Below, in pieces: positions 35,890 through 47,400 of a stretch of DNA of 64,000 bases (position 1 is its first letter; each line of letters opens with the position of its first letter). This DNA comes from Moringa oleifera (Eukaryota > Streptophyta > Magnoliopsida > Brassicales > Moringaceae). The stretch is from positions 8,571,501 to 8,635,500 of the forward strand of contig JAJFZO010000034.1 of the NCBI GenBank assembly GCA_021397835.1, in the 5' to 3' direction. Position numbers and translations under genes: made by a program. The notes under the pieces were generated by a model. It saw nothing but the letters and a program-made list of their open reading frames with translations. It was not told where the DNA came from and did no database searches.

Positions 35890-36923
35890 ATTATTTGCTT
35901 GGGAAAAAATTTGAGGTAATTACTAATGATGTCATTAATACCTATTTTCACTGGTAGAGAAAGCTATCTCTGAAGCAAGCAAGATGGCAAGAGTTCATGG
36001 TGGATGTTGATTTCGTGTAGGAACACTAACCAGAAACAAAATTTTGTTGTTGATGCACTAAGTCATGTAGAAGTGCAAACTTATGTGGTTGCTCTGATTG
36101 GTGTCTAAAGCAATTTACTCTAGCAAATAAAATCGATAGTTGAAGAAGATATTGACTTGACTCATGCAGGAGGTGAGCAAAGGCTTGATCCAAAGGTACT
36201 GGATTGAGGATGGGTTATTGTATGCTTGAGGAGGTAGACTGTTTAGTCTGAAGGGCTCAAAAAATTACTATTGAGGAAAGCCAATGACCCACTGTGGGCA
36301 GGTCACCCAGGCGTCGAAAAAATGCTCGTGTTGCTAATGAGAACCTAGCATTGGCCCAAGTGATGAAAGATGTGGAGGCTTACGTCCACATATGTTTAAT
36401 GTGGCAAACAGGATAAGACAGATAGAAGCAGGGAGGCGATCGTACTCTAACCTTTGCTCATTCTAGAGCACCCATGAGAATCGATGTCGATGAATTTCAT
36501 TATGGGCTTCCCAAAAGTAAAAGGACTATGCACCATAATGGTGATTATTGATAGGTTTTCAAAGTATGCTATATTTGTTCTTATTACTCAAGCATGCCCA
36601 GCTATGGCTGCTAAGATGTTTTTCAAACCTATCATTAAATTGCTTGGGTTGCTGAAAAACACTTTGAGTGACAAAGATACCAGATTCACGGGAAGATTCT
36701 GGACAGTGTTACTAAACATGATGGGAACATAACTTCAATTCTCCATAGTAAATCATCTGTAGACAAATGAAAAAACATAGAGGGTAAATAGCTCATTGGA
36801 GGAGCACTTATGGCATTATATGACTGCAAGCCAAAGAGATTGGCTTGAGTTGTTAGATGTAGTGCAGTTCTGCTACCACATCCATCGCTTATCATTGAGG
36901 CGCCTAAGTCTTGTAGAGCTAGC
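35890..36923 (+). repeat. Tandem duplication inside pol, copy 2
   Basis: Second copy of the block at 34827-35889, including a second integrase core (36484-36732) with one residue change (KLKG to KVKG). Only after this copy does the sequence go on to the integrase C-terminal part, so copy 2 preserves the original right-hand join. Confidence 0.92.
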
Positions 36924-37545
36924 TTTCGGGCAACAACTAATGATGCCTAATGACATAGCCAAGTGAAAGAGCCGAAAGAGCTGCCCTACGGCTTACCACT
37001 ATGCTCAGGACAAATAGGAGTTGATTGATTGGGTAAAGGATAGCCTTTTCAAGGCAAAAAGGCGTATGAAGAAATATGGTGACAAAAAGAGATAGAATGC
37101 CAAGTTTCAAGTTACGAACAATTTGCTACTAAAGCTGATACCCCAAATTTGAAGAAAATCACTAAGGAAAGAGTTCATCGAGGCCTTATCCTGAGTATAA
37201 TGGACCATTCAAAATTGAAAAGAAAGTTAGAGCAGCAACATATAGACTAAAGCTACCACAACATCTAAAGATGCACCCAACATTCCACGTGAGCTTCTTC
37301 AAGGAGTTTTAAAAAGATGGCGATAGCTAGTGTAAGCAAGCCAAGCGTGCACAGTCGATAACTTTAGTTTAATTCGATAAAAAGATAGAAACAATCCCTT
37401 GATCATAGAACAGAGGGCTATAGTAAGATGAATTGGAGGATATGATATTTAGTCTAGTGAAAAAGTACTAGCATAGTGGATGTAAGTTGGGAAAAGGATA
37501 CCACTTTGTGGCAATTTGAGGACTAAATCAAGATGTACCATAACA
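36924..37545 (+). pseudogene. Integrase C-terminal part with chromodomain-like end, broken
   Basis: Sequence near 37225-37310 reads AATYRLKLPQHLKMHPTFHVSFFK in one frame, the conserved end of Ty3/gypsy integrases. About 150 bp further on, 37455-37545 gives pieces of a chromodomain (VSWEKDTTLWQFED). Chromodomains direct integration to marked chromatin in chromoviruses. Stops interrupt the frame. Confidence 0.72.
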
Positions 37546-37587
37546 CCAAGCTGATGAGTGTGTGAGGCTCTTCTTGTGGGGCTGGTT
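37546..37587 (+). other. 3' untranslated end and degenerate polypurine tract
   Basis: A G-rich stretch (TGTGGGGCTGG) lies just before the 3' LTR, at the place of the polypurine tract that primes plus-strand synthesis. It is interrupted by pyrimidines, so the call is tentative. Confidence 0.4.
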
Positions 37588-38604
37588 TGTTACACCCTTG
37601 AATCTGAGTGCAAGGCTTAGGCATGGTGTGTCTTGCTCCATGACTGGACCTACAAGCATGAACAGACCACACTAGCAAAGCAAAATGCATGGATTAGATA
37701 TAAAAACAAATGTGGAAGACTTAGTAAGAAGATGAGTTTCATACTTACAGTGGCAAAATAGGTTGATGAGTTGGGAATGTCATGGAGTGAGGGATAAAGC
37801 ACATAAATTGACCCACAAGCCCATTTAAGGGGAAAGCAGTAGAGATGCCTCGAATAAGCACCAGCACATAGTGGTGCAAAGATGCCTAGTGGTGGCAACA
37901 CAAGATGAAATTTGAGAGCCCAACTTGGCATGGATAGAAAGTCTAGTAAGAAAAGGTATTCTATAAAAAAGGATGAGCCATTGGCTAGATAAGAGTCAAG
38001 GCAATAAAAAGATAAGGAAGAGATATCTATCTTAGAAGCTAAGGGGAAGATAAGGCTTAAGAAGGGTTCTAAATGAAAACCATATCTTCAAGCTTATCTA
38101 AACCGGTTGAAAATGGATAAAAGGGCTTGAAAAAATGTTTTAAAGGAGATAACATTCTTGACTCTGAGAGAGTCCTTGCGGGACAAGGATACAATTAAAA
38201 CTTTGAAGATAAGTTTTAATCAGATAACAATCTGTGACCAAGGTTGGTTGGCTAATCCGAAAAGTGAGGGATAACAAAGACAAAGTGTTTGAGTAAGATA
38301 CTTCCTAACTACTATAAAAGAGGGCTTAGGTTCAATTGTGAACACATTGAGAAATAGAAACACAAGTGTGTAGGTAGCTAGAGGCATTGGGTACTCTTAG
38401 TAAGACCCTTCTTTTGTGAAAGAGTTCCTTTATAATAAAGGTTGAGAAAGTGTTCTCATAATATTTGTCTCATTGACTCGATTTTTGCATTTGCTTGTCT
38501 CTTACGTTGCTTAGTTGTGGGCTTTGAAAGAAGGGCTGGCTAAGTGGACGCACTTAGTGCTATTACATTAAAATTACGAGAATCGAGTAAGTAACGGTGT
38601 GACA
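37588..38604 (+). repeat. 3' LTR
   Basis: 1017 bp, from TGTTACACCC to GGTGTGACA. Its ends are better preserved than those of the 5' LTR. It carries TATAAAAG at 38313-38320 and AATAAA at 38434-38439. Confidence 0.92.
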
Positions 38605-38609
38605 CCTAC
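38605..38609 (+). repeat. Right target-site duplication of the retrotransposon
   Basis: CCTAC, the unmutated 18S sequence, directly after the 3' LTR. Confidence 0.82.
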
Positions 38610-38990
38610 TATGGTGGTGACAAGTGGCGAAGAATTAGGGTTCGATCATAGAGAGGGAGCCTAAGAAATAGCTACCACATCCAAGGAAGGCAATAGGCAT
38701 GCAAGTTACCCAATCTTGACATAGGGAGGTAGTGATAATAAATAATAATACCAGGCTCTTCGAGTCTAGTAAGTGGAATCTGTATAATCTAAATCCTTTA
38801 ACAAGGATCCATTGGATGACAAGGCCAAGTAATCTTTGAAATTTCATCATAATGAGGATAGATCATTGCAATTGTTGGTCTTCATCGAGGAATTCATTGT
38901 AAGCGCAAGTTATCAGCTCGCATTAACTATGTCCCTGCCCTTTGTGCATATCGCCCATTTGTGCCCTTTGTACACATCAACTCGCATTAA
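38605..38990 (+). pseudogene. 18S rRNA pseudogene, unit 2, remaining fragments
   Basis: From 38605 the 18S resumes (GGTGGTGACAAGTGGCG) and runs to about 38820. It then jumps over roughly 1.0-1.1 kb to TAATCTTTGAAATTTCATC near the 3' end of 18S. From about 38909 to 38990 the sequence stutters: CTCGCATTAACTA...CCCTGCCC appears twice, with CCCTTTGTACACATC in between. The last 100 bp of 18S, ITS1 and 5.8S are missing. Confidence 0.88.
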
Positions 38991-39098
38991 CTACATCCTT
39001 GCCCATGTCACAGCTTGGTGGTGATAAAGAAAACCTTATGCTCCCTCATGTGTGCGTTCCTCGCTCGTGACTCATGGACCAGTGATCAATCAATTAAG
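38991..39098 (+). other. ITS2 3' remnant, unit 2
   Basis: GTCACAGCTTGGTGG and the following bases match the last about 100 bp of ITS2 of units 1 and 3, joined directly to 18S sequence. Confidence 0.75.
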
Positions 39099-39593
39099 AT
39101 GTAATCCTAGGCCAAGTAAGGAATCCCGTTGAATTTAAGCATATCAATATGTAGAGGAAAACGAACTAACAAGGATTTCCCTCGTAACAGTGAGCGGACC
39201 TAGAGAGGGTGAGAGCCTAGTATCGTCTAGACTCTATCGCACCATGAGGCACTATTGACTCGTCGGATCTTTTAGGAATGCAGCCCTAATCAGGCTGTAA
39301 ATTTCATCCAAGGCTAAATAAGGGCAAGACACCGATAGTGAAGAAATATTATGATGGACATTGAATACGGAGTCAAAGAATGCTTGAAATTGTCAGGGGG
39401 GAAGCAAATATGGGCCGACGATGCATTTAGGTCAAATATGAAAAAGCCATAAACCGATCCTTCGATTGACCCAGGGTGCAGATCGACGCGAATCACAATG
39501 ATGACCCAAGCTCAAGCCTTTGATACACTTATGGTAATGTCATCATCGAGATGGTGGCTAGTAGTGCATGCCATGCGATGTGCTTCGACACCT
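39099..39593 (+). pseudogene. 26S rRNA pseudogene, unit 2, 5' fragment
   Basis: First part of 26S (TTTAAGCATATCAATATG near 39135), with internal losses near 39195 and 39355. It ends at CTTCGACACC near 39593, where class C sequence begins; the other 2.7 kb of 26S is gone. Confidence 0.9.
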
Positions 39594-41484
39594 TAGTTAA
39601 AGAACGTTAAACAGAAGCTTATTTTTAGCTGAAAGAAATTTCACACAGGTCAACTAACATGCTTGACCATATCATTACTCATATGCTGCACATATAAATG
39701 GGCAGTAATGACTACAAACCAACTAAAAATTGATGAGCTTAGAGCCTATCAATCATGCATGCCGTTAGTGACATTGCACCCATGACATTTAAGCTCCAAA
39801 GTTTTTGAGAGAAAGATGAGTTGGCATTAGGTATAGGGATGTCACGTCACTCTCAGGCAAATCGTATGGCTATGCTTGATTCTAACAATTATCAATCATG
39901 TCGTTGATTGTGCTGCGTGAAGAGTGTGCCTAGACACGCAATGCTGCTTTAGCCAACATTACATGCCATAAGATGAGCTCATGTAATGGTCGTGGTATGC
40001 TTAATGGGAAAACACTAAAGGACAAACAGAGTTAGGGTTTGATTTTTATGTGTGCTTTATGTTTGGCTCACGCGCATTGTGTTGTAGCATGCTGGGCCTT
40101 GCAGCCATTCACTTGAGAAAGCCTTAACTAGCTTACCGTGCCAAGGGAAGAGGTCACGTTATGCTTGTGGCATGCTTGCTTGATAAACACCAAAGAGACA
40201 TACTAACTTGTGGCTTGCATATGCTGCGTGCTTTTGGGCCCCCGTTTTATTTACTACATTACTGCCTACTTATTAGCTCTAATTAAACATGCCCACCATT
40301 GTTGATAGTTGTTGATGCCTAGTGCTATGGCTGATTATGGACCATCGATTAAGGGGGTTAGGCGACAAGCCACCATGCCTATGCCATGGCCTATGTGAAG
40401 AGCCCACTAGGTAAGTGAATAGGTCCTTCTTAAAAGTCTTAAAGGAAAAATCACTTTCGACTAGGGGAAACATTACCCATATTTCTTGACATGCATGACA
40501 AGCTTAACATTTAACATGTTGCCTATATAGATGGGTAGCCACAGCACCAAACAAGTTACAAGTGGATAATTTAAAGAGCCCATTGATGATGTAGGCCATC
40601 GAATGTTGCCACACCCATGTTGTTAAGCATGACAGTTTTCAAAAGTGAAGGATAAGTTCTAATAACAAGGGAAATCAATGTAGCCTTGGCAAGAAGGATG
40701 TCATGCCATGGCTAGGCAGAGCATATGGCTCTTTCAATGCTAATGATTAATGATTACATCATCAATCACATTTTGTACAGATTCTACGTTGCCATGCCCA
40801 TGCATGCTTGCTTAAGCAACCTTGGCTAGCCTCTCTTGTAATGGGATAAGGTCATGCGGTGCGCATGGCTTACCCAATGGGCACACGCCCTAGGGATACA
40901 CTTACATGAGGCTTGATTTCACTATGTACTCTTGGCTTGGCTCCCACGCATTATGCTGCGAAAAGTTAGGCCTTGCTTTAATGTTGTGCTCACTTAAGGC
41001 ATCCTTAACTGGTGTTTTGTGCTAAGGGATAAGGTCTTGCAGTGCTCGTGTTATGCTTGTATAGCACACGCATGAGGGACACATTGACTTGGCACTTGCT
41101 TGCATTACACGCTTTTAGCTTAGCTTGTGCACACTGTGCTAGAGCTCGTGCCTTATGCACCCATGATGTGCTCAGTTAAGGGAGCCTTAGCTAGCCTCTT
41201 GTGAAATAGTAAAAGGTCATATCGATTGGGGATATATCGACTTTGGGCTTACTTTTGTTTCATGCTCTTAGGCCAACATTTTATTTCCTACATTATTGCC
41301 CATTTCATGGGCCATTAATTGGAGCCCACTGTCACCTATGGCTTCGCCACTTAGTAATGTATTAGCTAGCGACTTACACTGATAGTATGAGCAAGATGGT
41401 AAGCCTCCAAGCCTGTGCAAGCATTGGGCTATGCAGAGTCAACGACTTTTTATGGGGTATGGGGGGGACAAGTATGCATGGCTT
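39594..41484 (+). repeat. Class C repeat region of unknown origin
   Basis: Two degenerate copies of about 840 bp start near 39640 and 40480 (CTTGACATGCATGAC-like start; ATAAATGGGCAGTAATGAC against ATAGATGGGTAGCCACAGC). Each contains smaller repeats of about 180 bp around CCTTAACTAGC, AAGGGATAAGGTC and GCACACGC: two in the first copy (near 39945 and 40123), three in the second (near 40812, 40995 and 41180). It is not similar to classes A, B or D by eye and does not occur elsewhere in the window. No open frame is conserved between copies. Confidence 0.68.
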
Positions 41485-44400
41485 GTGCTGGGCAATTGCT
41501 AGTGTCAATAAATGTTAGTGTCAGCATTGAGGGAGTCTGATGATGACCTTATGATAGCCGTTATTACTGGGAGACCACCCTAACACCAGCCACTCGACAG
41601 TCATTGATGCTAGCAAATGCCAGTAGCACCATAAGAAGAACTTAGGTAAACAAATGGGTAAAGGTCAGAGGAGCCCAACAATAGCATCGTAATAGTTATC
41701 GATATTGGGAGAGACCAAAGATCGCTGTAAGAAAGACTCAGGTGCTGGAACACACTAATGCCAGCAGTAGGGGAACCCAAGGATAACCCTGTTATTATTA
41801 TGGAGTAGTTGCTAGTGTTGGTAGACACTAGTCCTTGCATCGAGGAGCCCAATGATGTCTTTATGATGATCGCCAGTGTTGGAGAGCCGAAGCACTGTGC
41901 ATGGTAGTCGTTGGCGATATTTGAGGCAAGTGCCGACACCAGGGGAGCTCAACGATGACCCATTGGCAATCATTGGCATTGGCACATATTTGCACTGGGT
42001 TCCTCTAGTGATAGCCCAACAGTAGTCATTGGTGCAGTTGAGAAGTCCAACAATGAGCTAGCAGCAGTGGTTGGCGTTGGGAAAGCCCAACGACTTCGGT
42101 AGAGAAGTCAGTAGTGATGGCGAACGCTAGTTTTAACTTTTGAGGAGCCTATCGGCTGCCCAACTACTATTGCAGGGCTGCTGCTGGTATTAATAAATGC
42201 TAACACCAACACTAAGAGAGCACAAGGACTACTTAGCTATTGTTGTGGGGCAATCACTCATGAAAGTCAAAGATAGTGCTAGCACCAAAGGAGCCCAAGG
42301 ATGGCTCCATGATAGTCATTGGTGTTGTGAAAGCCCAACGATTGTTGCTGGGTAGTTGTTAGCATTGATGGAGGCTAGCACCATCGCTTGGGAAGCTCAG
42401 TGATGAACCAGCAATAGTTATTAGTGCTAGTAATCATCTCTTTTTGCCTAGTTGATGGCCCAATGGAAGTTACTGGAGTAAGCAGATGCAACAACAAGCA
42501 CTAGAAGAGCCTAATGATAGCTTAATAGCGATTAATGGCACTATAAGAGCCCAACGATTGCTGCGGGAAAGCCATTAATGCTGGTGGATGCTAGAGCTAG
42601 CTTTAGAAGAACCCAACGACTACCTAGTTACTTCTGTATGGTAATTACTGGTGTTGGCAAAGTTTAATGCATGCATTGACGGAATCGAGGGATTACTCAA
42701 CTATTATTGTGGGGCAATTGTTGGTGTCAGTTGACACTGATGGCAGCATTAGGGGAGCCCAGTGATGTCCTAATGATAATTGCTAGCATTGAAAGAGTCC
42801 AATGACTACAGTTGGGCAGTCATAGGCATTGTTTGAGACTTAAGCTTGCACTAGGGGAGCTCACTGATGAGCTAGCAGTAATTGTAGGTGCTAGAAGACA
42901 TATGCACTAGGTTCTCTAACGATGGTAAGCATTTAAGGAGCCCAACAATGACGTAGCAGTACTAGTTGGCATAAGGAGAGCCCAACCAATACTATGAGGC
43001 AATTACTAGTGTTGGTAGACACTAGTACCAACCTTAGGGAACCTAAGGACTTCCCAGCTATTGCTTCGGGGTAGTTCTTCGTGTCAGTAGTTGCTAGTGC
43101 TAGCACAAGTAAGCCCAACAACTGTTGCCAGGCAGTCATTGACGCTGGTAAATAGCAGCACTAGTAATAGGGGAACTCAGTGACCACCCAATGGCAGTCA
43201 TTTGCATTGGCAAACATCTACAATGGTATTGGAGATAGACGATGGCTTAGCAGGTGTAGTTGGTATTGGAGAAGCCCAATAACTACTGCAAGGAAGTCAC
43301 TAGTGTTGGCAGATGCTAGCACTTGCTTTGGGAGAACGCAGTGACTGCTCAACTACTATTATAGGGTAGTTGTTGAGGTTGGAAGACATTTTTGCCAGCA
43401 CTAAGGGAACCCATGTTTTGTATAACTATTGATATAGGGCAATTACTGGTGCCGATAGACGTTTGTTCTAATGCTGGAGGAGCCCAACGATGATCCCATG
43501 ATAGTTGCTATCATTTGAAGAATCCAACGACTATTGTTGGGCAGTAGCTGACACTGGTAAATGCCAATGCTAGCACTAAGGGAGCTCAACAAGCACCTAA
43601 GGGTAGTCACTAGTGCTGGTAGATATCTACGCTTGGTTTCCCTCATGATGGCCAACGGCTGTCATTGCCATAGGTAGACATTTAGGTTAGAGGAGCCCCA
43701 CAATTGCCAAACAACAATAATTGGCATTGGGAGAGCCTAATGTGTAGCGCAGGGAAGTCACTTGTCCTAGTAGACGCTCGCACTAGCTTTGAAGTAACCA
43801 AATGACTGCTCTTCTATTACTATAGGGCAATTGTTGGTGTTGGCAGATGTTGACGCTAGTACTAAAAGGACATAGAGGCTTCCCAATTATTTATGCGGGA
43901 TAGTTGCTGGTGTTAGTAGACGCTAGTGCCAGCATTAAGGGAGCCTAGCGATGACCCATGTCAATTATTGGTAATGAGAGAGCCTAACGATTGTTATTAG
44001 GCAATCTTAGGAGCTAGTAATGGCCAGCACCATCGCTAAAGGAGTTTAGGGATGACTGATTGGTAATCATTGTCACTAGTAGATATCTACGCTAGGGTCC
44101 CCCAGCGATGGCCTAACGATAGTTGTTGGAGCAAGTAGACATAAGGGCAAGCATAAGATGAGCCTAACGATGGCCTAGCAACACTAGTGGGCATTAAGAG
44201 AGCCCATTGACTATTGTGGGGAAGCCAATAGGGCTGGCAAATGTTAGCACCAATTTTGGGGGAACATAATGACTGCCTAGCGACTATTGTGGGGCAATTG
44301 CTATTATAAGGAGATGTTAGTGCTAGCATTAGAGGAACCCCAAGACTACCCAGTTAATACTTTGGGGGTGGTTATTGGTGCCGGTAGACGTTAGCGCTAG

Positions 44401-47400
44401 CACCAAGGAGCCCAACGATGACCTCACGACAGTCGTTGGTGCATGGAGAGCCCAATGACTTCTGCTAAGAAGTTGTTGGTGTTGGCATTACTAAGAGAAC
44501 TCAAAGATGACCTAGCATTAATCACGATCATTGGTAGACATTTACATTATAATCCCTCAATTATGGCCCAACAGTAGTCGTTGGTGCGAGCAGACACAAA
44601 GGCAAGCACTTAAGGAGCCTAATATGGCTTAATAGCTATAATTGGCACTTGGAGAGCCCAATGACTAGTGTAAGGAAGTCACTGGTGCAGGTCGATGCTA
44701 GCACGAGTTTTGGGGGAACCTATCAACTACCTAGCTACTGTTGTGAAGTAATGGCTGGTGTTGGTAAACACCAGTGCTAGCTTTAGGGGAACTTAAGAAC
44801 TGCCTAGTAATTGCTGCGGTGCAGTTGTCAGACTTTATACACATTAGTAACAGCACTGGAAAAGCCCAATGACCCCATGATTACCACTGACGTTGAGTGA
44901 GCCCAACGATTATTACTAGCTAGTCACTGGCATTAGCAGATGCGAGCGCTAGCACCTAAGGAGCTCAGCGACTAGCAGTAATAGTTGGCATTAGGAGAGC
45001 CAAATGACGACCTAGCAATAATAGTTGGCAATAAGAGAGCCCAATGACTACTACGGGGAAGTCATTGGTGCAAACTGATGCTACTGTCAAGTTAAAGGAA
45101 CCCAACGACTGCCCAGCTACTCCTACTAGGAAATGTTAGTATTGGCAACGCTAGCACAATAAAGGAATGCAAGGATTACTGAGCTATTATTATGGGGTAA
45201 TTGTTGGTATATATAAATGCTAGTGCCAACATTAGGGAATCTAATGACGACCCTATTATGGCAATTATTGATAAGAAAGCCCAACGACTGCTTCAGTTAG
45301 TCGCTATTGATGGAAGAGACCGATGACTACTGCTGTGCAATTATTGACGCTGATAGATGCTACTGCTAGCACAAGAAGACCTCAATAACAACCTTATGAC
45401 AGTCACTAGTGTTAGTAGACATCTATGTTAGGTTCTCACGATGATGGACCACCTATAGTCGCTAGCACATATAGATACGAGGGTAAGCACTAAAGAGCCC
45501 AATGAGGTCTAGCAATAGTAGTTGGCATTGAGAGAGCCCAATGACTAGTGCGAGAAGTTGCAGGCCTTAGTAAGCGTTCCCGTTGGCTTTGAAGCAACCC
45601 AATGACTGCCCAACTATCATTGTAAGGATATTGTTGGTGCTGGCAAATGCAACTGCCAGCAATAAAGGAACCAATTGTACTTCCCAGCTATTACTGAGGG
45701 GGAGTTGTTGGTGTTGGTAGATGCTAGTGCCAGCAAAAGGGAGCCCATCGATGACCTGTTGTAGTTGCTAGCATTAAGAGAGCCTAACAATTATTACTGG
45801 GTAGTTGTTCGCGTTAGTGGAGGCTAACAATATCACTAGAGGGAATTAAGGATGACATAACGGCAGTCATTAGCACTGACAGATATCTGCACTGGGTTTG
45901 CGAGCGATGGCCTAGTAGTAGTCATTAGAGCAGGCAGATGTAAGGGCAAGCATTAGAGGAGCTGACGATGGCCTAGCAGCAGTAGTTGGCATTGGGAAAG
46001 CTACTGCAAGGAAGTCGCTGGGGTTGGCAAATGCTAATGCTAACTTTTGAGTAGCCCAATGACTGCCCAAGTACTGATAGTTACTATTATAAAGAAATGC
46101 CAATACTAGCACATGAGAAACTTAGGGACTACCTAGCAAATGCTTCGAGTGGTTATTAGTGTTAGTGGACACTGGTGCTTGCATCGAGGAGGCCTAACGA
46201 TGACCCCAAGACAATCGCTGGCATATGGAGAGCCCATGACTACTATTAAGAAGTCGTTGGCTCTAGTAACAATAGTGTCATCATTTGAAGAGGTCAGAGA
46301 TGACGTAATAGCAACCATCGTCGCTAGTAAAACATTTGTGCTGGGTTCTCCCAACGTCATAATAATAGGTGCTGGTGCAAGTAGATGCGAGGGCAAGCAT
46401 TGGTCCTAACAGATGCTTGCGCCAAGTTTGGACAGTCATTAGTCCTAATAGATGCTTGGGCCAACTTTGAGGGAACCCATCTACTTTCTAATTATTATTA
46501 TGGGGTAGTTGCTAAAGTTTGCACAAGTTGACACCAACACTAAAGGAACCCGAGGACTATCTAACTATTATTGTGTGGTAGTTGTTGGTGTTGGAAGATG
46601 TAAGTGCTACACATGAAGAGCCCAACGACGACCCCATGATAGTCATTATCATTGGGAGAGCCTAACGACTATTACAACGTAGTCAGTGATGATGGTAAAT
46701 GCCAGCTTTAGCACTAGGGGAGCTCACTGATGACCTAGTTGCATTCATTAGCAATGGTAAACATCTATCCTAGTTTCCCTACCAATGGCCCAAAAGACAT
46801 CATTGGCATAGGCAGATGCGAGGGCGAGCACTAAAGGAGCCCAACAATGGACAAGCAGTCGTTATTTGCACTAGGAGTGCCCAATGACTGCTGCAAAAAA
46901 TTTATTAGCGTTGGTAGATTTTACCGCCAACTATAGGGGAACTTAAGGACTACCTAGCTATTGCTGCGGGGCAGACATGTTAGGAAACGCTAGTGCCCAT
47001 ACTAGAAGAACTTAAAGACTACCCAACTATTATTGCTAGGCAATTGTTAGTCTTGGTAAATGCTAGTGCTGGTACCAGGGGGTCCTAGCGATGGTCCCAT
47101 GACTGCCATTAGTGTTAGGTAGTTGTTGGTAAATGCAATCGGTAGCACCAGCATTGGGGAAACTCAATGACGGCCCAACGGCAGTTGCTTTCACTGGTAA
47201 ACATCTACAATAGGTCCCCCTAATGATGGCCAAATGATTGCTATAAGGTTGTCACTAACATTGGTAGATGCCAGGGTCGACAATATAGAATCTTAGCGAT
47301 GACATGCAAACAGTCATTCATGCATCAACGTTGAGTTTTCATAATGATGGCCTAACTGTAATTGCTAGCGCAGGTAAATTCGTGAGTAAGCACTAGAGGA

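Larger units (their letters stand above)
31067..38604 (+). mobile_element. Ty3/gypsy chromovirus LTR retrotransposon, inserted in 18S, non-autonomous by decay
   Basis: Complete in outline: two LTRs of about 1.0 kb, a primer-binding site matching initiator-Met tRNA, gag, protease, reverse transcriptase, RNase H, integrase and a C-terminal chromodomain-like tail in that order, and a 5 bp target duplication. The ends are TATCAAACCC (left, decayed) and GGTGTGACA (right); the 3' LTR starts TGTTACACCC, so the original ends were near TGTCACACC/GGTGTGACA. Order integrase-after-RT places it in Ty3/gypsy; the chromodomain-like end points to the chromovirus branch. Many stops and frameshifts, a lost RT catalytic box and a 1.06 kb internal duplication make it inactive. 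The two LTRs differ by roughly 15-20% by eye in their first 200 bp, so the insertion is old. Confidence 0.92.

Noticed and set aside
35431..36732. Two intact-looking integrase-core open frames as live genes
   Set aside because: Both are short pieces of one broken retrotransposon pol, duplicated with it. Upstream and downstream parts are full of stops.
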